A stretch of 9,566 bases of DNA from an uncultured Fibrobacter sp. (GTDB lineage: Bacteria; Fibrobacterota; Fibrobacteria; Fibrobacterales; Fibrobacteraceae), in NCBI GenBank assembly GCA_937891805.1, contig CALATK010000164.1:1-9566 (forward strand), read 5' to 3'. This document shows positions 6,838-9,566 of the stretch, piece after piece. Within the stretch, counting starts at the first letter, position 1. Every line of letters starts with the position of its first letter. The notes under the pieces are model-generated. The model made no database searches and was not told the origin of the DNA. It saw only the letters and a program-made list of their open reading frames with translations. The translations under genes were made by a program, and so were the position numbers.

Positions 6838-6958
6838 TTTTGTAAAATTATTCTTACAAGATTGGTGACTTTAATTGGTGAAATTCGCTCAAAAAAGCAA
6901 AAAGTCGGCTCTTTTGTAAACTTTTTCGCGCCGGCGGAGTGGTGCTTTTTGCGGTAAT
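6838..6958. other. Non-coding stretch with several inverted and direct repeats next to the ATPase breakpoint
   Basis: No supported gene. TTGTAA (6840-6845) and TTACAA (6854-6859) form an inverted repeat exactly at the point where ATPase similarity ends. ATTGGTGA occurs twice 13 nt apart (6861-6868 and 6874-6881). GCAAAAAG (6897-6904) is mirrored by CTTTTTGC (6945-6952), and AAAAAGT (6900s) by ACTTTTT (6920s). These may be operator-like elements for the promoter that follows, or scars of the rearrangement that cut the ATPase gene. Confidence 0.4.
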
Positions 6959-6985
6959 TTGATATTCCCCTGCTATATATATAAT
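6959..6985 (+). promoter_or_regulatory. Sigma-70-type promoter for the candidate RNA or leader
   Basis: TTGATA (6959-6964) and a perfect TATAAT (6980-6985), inside a run of alternating T and A, are separated by 15 nt, slightly short. The predicted start is near 6991. The first encoded gene begins about 240 nt later. Confidence 0.55.
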
Positions 6986-6987
6986 AG

Positions 6988-7130
6988 GAGCTTTTCTCCA
7001 ATGCAGGAGGGATGTCTAAACCTCGCTAAGGTTTGTGTAATCCTTGGCGGGAAACAGTAAACAATTAACCAAGGACGGTATGTCATGGGGTAGGCGAGAA
7101 TTCCCTGACGCTTGAAAACGGGATAAATAA
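6988..7130 (+). ncRNA. Candidate structured small RNA or long structured leader
   Basis: The transcript expected from the promoter just upstream folds into several stems: GGAG-CTTTT-CTCC (6987-6999), AAACCT-CGCTA-AGGTTT (7018-7034, perfect) and TCCTTGG/CCAAGGA (7041-7047 with 7069-7075, perfect 7 bp around a 21-nt loop). A weaker UCAUGGGG/UUCCCUGA stem with one mismatch may follow near 7083-7098. No gene over 20 codons is present; a 19-residue frame (7001-7060) has only a poorly spaced GGAG. It does not match the cores of tmRNA, SRP RNA, RNase P, 6S RNA or the common riboswitches as I remember them. It may be the 5' leader of the small basic protein gene at 7233. Confidence 0.35.
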
Positions 7131-7166
7131 CACTGAATTTATAAGAATTTCATAAAAATGACTTTT

Positions 7167-7217
7167 TTGATGTGGAAAAGCTTTTTTTGTTTAAATGCCC
7201 GACAATGTTGTCGGCAT
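7167..7217 (+). promoter_or_regulatory. Promoter with overlapping operator-like hairpin before the 57-residue gene
   Basis: TTGATG (7167-7172) and TTTAAA (7190-7195) are 17 nt apart. Overlapping the predicted start is CGACAA-TG-TTGTCG (7200-7213), extended to ATGCC/GGCAT by one bulged C. AAAGGAG (7221-7227) follows with good spacing. The palindrome could be a repressor site or a hairpin near the ribosome binding site. Confidence 0.4.
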
Positions 7218-7232
7218 AACAAAGGAGTCAAT

Positions 7233-7406
7233 ATGGCAAGAAATCTACCATATGGCGATAATCACAGAATCGGGGCGGTGCGTTCGCGTTCGCAAACGTT
7301 AAACCCTAAGACCAATCTATTTACAAAGCGTAATACCGAAACGGGCCGCTTTATGGACGTCAAGCAAAATGGCACGCCATTTAAGGGGGTAAGAAAGGAA
7401 AAGTAG
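7233..7406 (+). CDS. Small basic conserved-looking protein, 57 residues
   Basis: It starts at ATG 7233 behind a strong AAAGGAG with 5-nt spacing; an upstream in-frame start at 7158 lacks such a site and is rejected. The protein is rich in arginine, lysine, glycine and asparagine: it begins MARNLPYGDNHR, has the core NPKTNLFTKRNTETGRFMDVK (23-43), and ends FKGVRKEK. The pattern (LPYG at the start, KRNTETGRF in the middle, FKGVRKE at the end) is familiar from small uncharacterised proteins in several phyla, but I know no function. Charge suggests nucleic-acid or ribosome contact. It is monocistronic, closed by a strong terminator 15 nt downstream. It could be a core-genome gene stranded among island genes. 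Confidence 0.75.
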   Translation: MARNLPYGDNHRIGAVRSRSQTLNPKTNLFTKRNTETGRFMDVKQNGTPFKGVRKEK

Positions 7407-7420
7407 ATAATCTAGACGCT

Positions 7421-7479
7421 ATCATCCTATTTTCGTGAGCGGTGACTCTGTCGCCTCTCACGGAAGGGGATGATTTTTT
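7421..7479 (+). terminator. Strong intrinsic terminator after the 57-residue gene
   Basis: A long three-part stem: ATCATCC (7421-7427) with GGATGAT (7468-7474), CGTGAG (7434-7439) with CTCACG (7457-7462), and GGTGAC (7441-7446) with GTCGCC (7450-7455, one U-G wobble) around a TCT loop. A T run (7474-7479) follows. It separates the small gene from the DUF2971-like gene. Confidence 0.85.
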
Positions 7480-7491
7480 GAAAAAAGGGCT

Positions 7492-7514
7492 ATTTTGTCA
7501 TTTTATGACAAAAT
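7492..7514. promoter_or_regulatory. Perfect 10-bp inverted repeat, likely operator of the DUF2971-like gene
   Basis: ATTTTGTCAT (7492-7501) and ATGACAAAAT (7505-7514) are exact inverses around TTT. It lies 35 nt upstream of the chosen start. TATATT (7522-7527) just after could be a -10, but the TTGTCA at 7495-7500 is 21 nt away, too far for a normal -35. A repressor site is the likeliest reading; being AT-rich with no following T run, it is a poor terminator. Confidence 0.5.
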
Positions 7515-7548
7515 GGGAATGTATATTTAACCGTTAATGGAGATTAAA

Positions 7549-8226
7549 ATGTGTAGAGGTTTGTTCAAGTTTTTCAGTTGTGAAACGTATCGCGATGATT
7601 TTTTAAAAGGTCATCTGCACTTTAATTCTTTGAATTATTTTCGTAGAGCGGAAGCATTTGATAGTTTTAAGCAAAATGATTCTTATGAATGTTGTAAAAT
7701 ATTTCAGCCTAATTCAATAAAAGTTTTCTTTGGTCAGCAGGAATTGAAAGATCTAGCCGGTCCTGTGTCAATTTGTTATAATGATGATGTTTTGAAAAGC
7801 TATGTAATGTGCTTTTCGACGATTAGACTTGATTCGCAAAAGAAGTACGCTTCTTTGGAAGATTTGAAACGGGATGTGTTGTTTTCTGAAAAAATGATTA
7901 AGTATGGCGAATATGTGGTTGTGATTCCGCAGGCGGAATTATTTCTTGAAAGATTGGAAAAGGCTGCCTTGAAAGATGGTTTTGATTTTTTCAAAGGCCC
8001 TGTAAATTATTACGATTTCTCCAAGGATAACATTTCGGATGAGTACCCCAAAATTGCGTTCCAGAAAAGAAGCGAGTTCTCGTATCAAAGAGAGTTTCGC
8101 TTCTTGTTGCGAAAAAAGGACGCTGTTAATGAGTATGTAACTCTTGAAGTTGGGGATTTGTCTGATATTGCTCAATCCTGCAAGTCGGCTGATTTAAATG
8201 GAATGCTAGAAATTAATGCTGGGTAG
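7549..8226 (+). CDS. DUF2971-like protein
   Basis: A 225-residue soluble protein. The order of motifs resembles DUF2971. LFKFFS (5-10) is followed by DDFLKGHLHFNSLNYFRR (16-33), like the family's KY-x-FL-x(n)-LYFS start. An acidic NDSYE is at 43-47, YVMCFST at 86-91 matches the family's CFS strand, and near the end FQKRSEFSYQREFRFLL (171-187) matches the K-x-W-x-YE-x-EWR motif. DUF2971 proteins are common in defence islands and prophage-like regions; their activity is unsettled. ATG 7537 is also in frame, but GGAGA (7539-7543) points to ATG 7549 with 5-nt spacing. It is a single-gene unit preceded by a perfect palindrome and followed 6 nt later by a half copy of the GC-rich repeat. AT-rich compared with the downstream gene pair. 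Family assignment is by pattern only. Confidence 0.65.
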   Translation: MCRGLFKFFSCETYRDDFLKGHLHFNSLNYFRRAEAFDSFKQNDSYECCKIFQPNSIKVFFGQQELKDLAGPVSICYNDDVLKSYVMCFSTIRLDSQKKYASLEDLKRDVLFSEKMIKYGEYVVVIPQAELFLERLEKAALKDGFDFFKGPVNYYDFSKDNISDEYPKIAFQKRSEFSYQREFRFLLRKKDAVNEYVTLEVGDLSDIAQSCKSADLNGMLEINAG

Positions 8227-8232
8227 TTTTTT

Positions 8233-8257
8233 CCCGGCCCTGCGTGGCAGGGAACGC
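8233..8257. repeat. Right-half copy (D) of the GC-rich structured repeat
   Basis: CCCGGCCCTGC-GTG-GCAGGGAACGC matches the last third of copy A. The 6-bp stem CCCTGC/GCAGGG is kept while the loop changes from GCA to GTG, as expected if the structure is conserved. It lies just after the DUF2971-like stop. The following bases (CCCGTAGCCCATTG) faintly resemble the ATPase stop region beside copies A and B. Confidence 0.75.
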
Positions 8258-8274
8258 CCGTAGCCCATTGATGT

Positions 8275-8286
8275 CAACTATAGTTG
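8275..8286. promoter_or_regulatory. Perfect 12-bp palindrome CAACTATAGTTG
   Basis: Fully self-complementary, about 28 nt upstream of the first promoter of the Panacea-domain gene. Possible dimeric regulator site; no other copy is seen in the window. Confidence 0.35.
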
Positions 8287-8313
8287 CATAATGAAAAATT
8301 TTCGCTGCGGGTA

Positions 8314-8342
8314 TTGACTAGGACATATTCTTTTTGTATATT
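8314..8342 (+). promoter_or_regulatory. Sigma-70 promoter P1 of the toxin-antitoxin-like pair
   Basis: TTGACT (8314-8319), 17-nt spacer, TATATT (8337-8342): five of six and five of six consensus bases with ideal spacing. Predicted start near 8349, leaving a leader of about 120 nt. Confidence 0.7.
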
Positions 8343-8349
8343 TACATAG

Positions 8350-8383
8350 TGAACAAATGTGCATTATGTGCAAAATTTGTTCA
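8350..8383. promoter_or_regulatory. Operator-like inverted repeat at the P1 start
   Basis: TGAACAAAT (8350-8358) and ATTTGTTCA (8375-8383) are exact inverses, enclosing TGTGCA twice as a direct repeat. A further TTGAACAAAA lies at 8391-8400. Placement right at the predicted start fits autorepression by an antitoxin or another dimeric regulator. Confidence 0.55.
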
Positions 8384-8424
8384 TAATTCCTTGAACAAAA
8401 CCGACTTAGGCCCAATAGAGGGGG

Positions 8425-8453
8425 TTGACTCGAATGTTGAAATTTCATATTTT
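8425..8453 (+). promoter_or_regulatory. Second sigma-70 promoter P2 of the same pair
   Basis: TTGACT (8425-8430), 17-nt spacer, TATTTT (8448-8453). The -35 is identical to P1 and the spacing is the same. Predicted start near 8460 would leave only about 11 nt before ATG 8471, just enough to include the AGGAA ribosome site (8462-8466). Confidence 0.5.
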
Positions 8454-8470
8454 TAGGGGAAAGGAATCGC

Positions 8471-9013
8471 ATGTCCGCATTTAAACCATTGTTCGGCAAG
8501 GATGTCCTGATTAACGCCGCCTTGTGGGTCGCCACGAGGTTGCCCGAGGATCAGTGTCGCTTGCACAAGATTTTCAAAATCTTGTGGTTTGCGGACTTGT
8601 ACCACCTGAAAAAATACGGCAGGACCGTCACTGGCGACACGTATATCGCCATGAACAATGGACCTGTGCCGTCTGTCTTGTACGACGAGATGAAGCCGGA
8701 CCCGTCGGAGGGCGATGCCTTCCGGCGTTTCGACCGCGGAAACGAGAAGGGCTTCGTGGTGCCGCTGAAGAGTGTCAATGCGGATTACCTTTCGGAGACC
8801 GATGTCGAGGCCCTGACCTACTCGCTTAATTTGTACAAAGACAAGTCATTCGACGAGTTGACTCAGTTGTCCCACAAACATGCCTGGAATTCGGCCCGGA
8901 ACGCGGGCATGAATACGTCTATCAGGATAGATGAAATCCTTGATGAGATTGGTGCGGACAGCGAACTCCGCGAATACGTAAAAGACGATATTCTCTTCAG
9001 GCAGGCGCTTTAA
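8471..9013 (+). CDS. Panacea-domain (SocA/DUF4065) antitoxin-like protein
   Basis: A 180-residue protein spanning a Panacea domain. The diagnostic stretch is YGRTVTGDTYIAMNNGPVPS (49-68), preceded by a helical LHKIFKILWFADLYHLKKYG segment (31-50) and followed by the LTQLSHKHAWNSAR helix (130-143). Panacea proteins neutralise many unrelated toxins (PanAT modules) and include the proteolytic adaptor-type antitoxin SocA. The gene is followed after 2 nt by a short unrelated-looking gene, the usual antitoxin-then-toxin order. AGGAA is 4-5 nt before the ATG at 8471. Two promoters and an inverted repeat lie upstream, suggesting autoregulation. G+C-rich codon use differs from the AT-rich genes to the left. 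Confidence 0.85.
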   Translation: MSAFKPLFGKDVLINAALWVATRLPEDQCRLHKIFKILWFADLYHLKKYGRTVTGDTYIAMNNGPVPSVLYDEMKPDPSEGDAFRRFDRGNEKGFVVPLKSVNADYLSETDVEALTYSLNLYKDKSFDELTQLSHKHAWNSARNAGMNTSIRIDEILDEIGADSELREYVKDDILFRQAL

Positions 9014-9015
9014 TT

Positions 9016-9423
9016 ATGGAACTGCCTAAGGCGTTAACGGGGCGCTTGTATTCTGAGCGCGGTGCTGTGGTCCATTCGGAAGTCAATTCTGTTATAAAAA
9101 CGGACCATGGCAAGTATTTGCTGGTTGTCAAGAAAACCGAATTGCTGGTGGTATGCTGTTCCATCAATTCGGAACGCTACCGTTTCAAGCCGGAGGAATC
9201 GCAGCCCAAGATTCTGAAGAGCGAGAACGACTTTCTGCATCACGATTCCTTTGTAGACTGTGCGCAGATCTTTGCGATAGATGTGAATGTCTTTCTGAAT
9301 AACATGAGTAAGGGCGTGTTTGTACCGGTGGGCCTGTTGAACGAAATCTCGATGGCGTTTGTCCTGCGTGCGGGGCAGACCTGCCCGATGTTGAATAAGG
9401 TCGAGCAGAGTTATTTCAAGTAG
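9016..9423 (+). CDS. Probable toxin partner of the Panacea protein
   Basis: A 135-residue protein translated from ATG 9016, 2 nt after the Panacea stop, so probably coupled. Beta-rich: GKYLLVVKKTELLVVCCSIN (32-51) looks like paired strands, and NDFLHHDSFVDCAQIFAI (71-88) contains a HDSFVDC motif resembling the HDS-[YF]-VD element of PemK/MazF-like and related small SH3-barrel proteins that accompany DUF4065 genes. That suggests, but does not prove, a ribonuclease-type toxin; no catalytic residues can be assigned with confidence. No membrane segment is seen. The role rests mainly on context. Confidence 0.6.
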   Translation: MELPKALTGRLYSERGAVVHSEVNSVIKTDHGKYLLVVKKTELLVVCCSINSERYRFKPEESQPKILKSENDFLHHDSFVDCAQIFAIDVNVFLNNMSKGVFVPVGLLNEISMAFVLRAGQTCPMLNKVEQSYFK

Positions 9424-9453
9424 TGGGCCTCTCTGTAAGTTTCCCCATGAACA

Positions 9454-9470
9454 GTTGCAAAAAATGCAAC
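9454..9470. terminator. Hairpin after the toxin-like gene
   Basis: GTTGCA (9454-9459) and TGCAAC (9465-9470) pair perfectly around AAAAA, 31 nt after the stop. No T tract follows, so as an intrinsic terminator it is weak; the repeat copy just downstream may do that job. Confidence 0.35.
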
Positions 9471-9490
9471 AACTGCAATTCTTGCGTTCT

Positions 9491-9566
9491 GCGTTAGGGA
9501 TCGAAGCCCGAAGGGCCGGGAGGGCCGCTGGTGTCCCGCGCTCGGCCCTCTAGGCGGGGAAGCCGT
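9491..9566. repeat. GC-rich structured intergenic repeat, copy C (right end cut by window edge)
   Basis: It starts GCGTT (9491-9495) with the same GCCC-GAA-GGGC hairpin and AGGGCCG/CGGCCCT stem as the others. Bases 9516-9566 are identical to bases 1-51. It shares its first 42 or so bases with copy B, then follows copy A at the positions where A and B differ (CTGGTG against CTCGTA). Confidence 0.9.

Noticed and set aside
6771..7001. Minus-strand frame of 76 residues
   Set aside because: It is in a different frame from the ATPase remnant, crosses the breakpoint and the promoter region, and shows no recognisable domain.
7001..7060. 19-residue leader peptide in the candidate RNA
   Set aside because: GGAG is 10 nt from the ATG and at the very transcript start, the region forms stems, and no codon bias or amino-acid run suggests attenuation.
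6988..7130. Retron ncRNA, tmRNA, 6S RNA or known riboswitch
   Set aside because: No reverse transcriptase in the window, no tRNA-like ends, no single long bubble hairpin, and no remembered riboswitch core motif.
8524..8829. Alternative 101-residue frame inside the Panacea gene
   Set aside because: A shadow of a confidently assigned gene in a G+C-rich stretch; low-complexity composition and no ribosome site.

Overview
The window looks like an accessory (defence-type) island from an anaerobic, Fibrobacter-like bacterium. The taxon is an impression from the style of the GC-rich intergenic repeat and from codon use; no marker gene proves it. Base composition is patchwork. The ATPase at the left and the toxin-antitoxin-like pair at the right are visibly richer in G+C than the AT-rich genes in the middle, especially those at 3.9-6.5 kb and 7.5-8.2 kb, which suggests assembly from several sources.

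Layout: (1) 1-107, a structured GC-rich repeat, followed on the minus strand by an intact AAA ATPase of the AbiLi/RloA type (110-1441). (2) A divergent regulatory region (1442-1715) with a textbook sigma-54 promoter (1648-1663) and upstream TTTTGACAC-type boxes that could bind an enhancer-binding protein. (3) A four-gene plus-strand cluster, 1716-6469: two different ComEC-like metallo-beta-lactamase-fold proteins in tandem, a four-helix membrane protein, and a 625-residue protein of unknown family. (4) A second repeat copy (6523-6616) abutting a truncated remnant of a second ATPase gene. (5) 6838-7232, no convincing protein gene but a good promoter and a candidate structured RNA. (6) A 57-residue basic protein with a strong terminator. 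(7) A DUF2971-like protein, followed by a half copy of the repeat. (8) A Panacea-domain (SocA/DUF4065) antitoxin-like gene and its probable toxin partner under two tandem promoters with operator-like inverted repeats. (9) A third repeat copy at the right edge.

Working hypothesis: the double-MBL operon is the most novel unit. Its two soluble MBL-fold enzymes both keep their metal-binding motifs. They would be made with a membrane protein and a large unknown protein, and switched on by sigma-54 plus an activator that is not in the window. The arrangement (induced hydrolases plus a membrane component inside a repeat-bounded island) resembles conflict or stress systems, but no member has a recognised defence name here.

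The window's last 51 bases are identical to its first 51. It could therefore be a circle closed through the repeat, or simply a segment bounded by copies of a dispersed repeat. The intact and truncated ATPase tails, each joined to a repeat copy in the same orientation, point to recombination at this junction.
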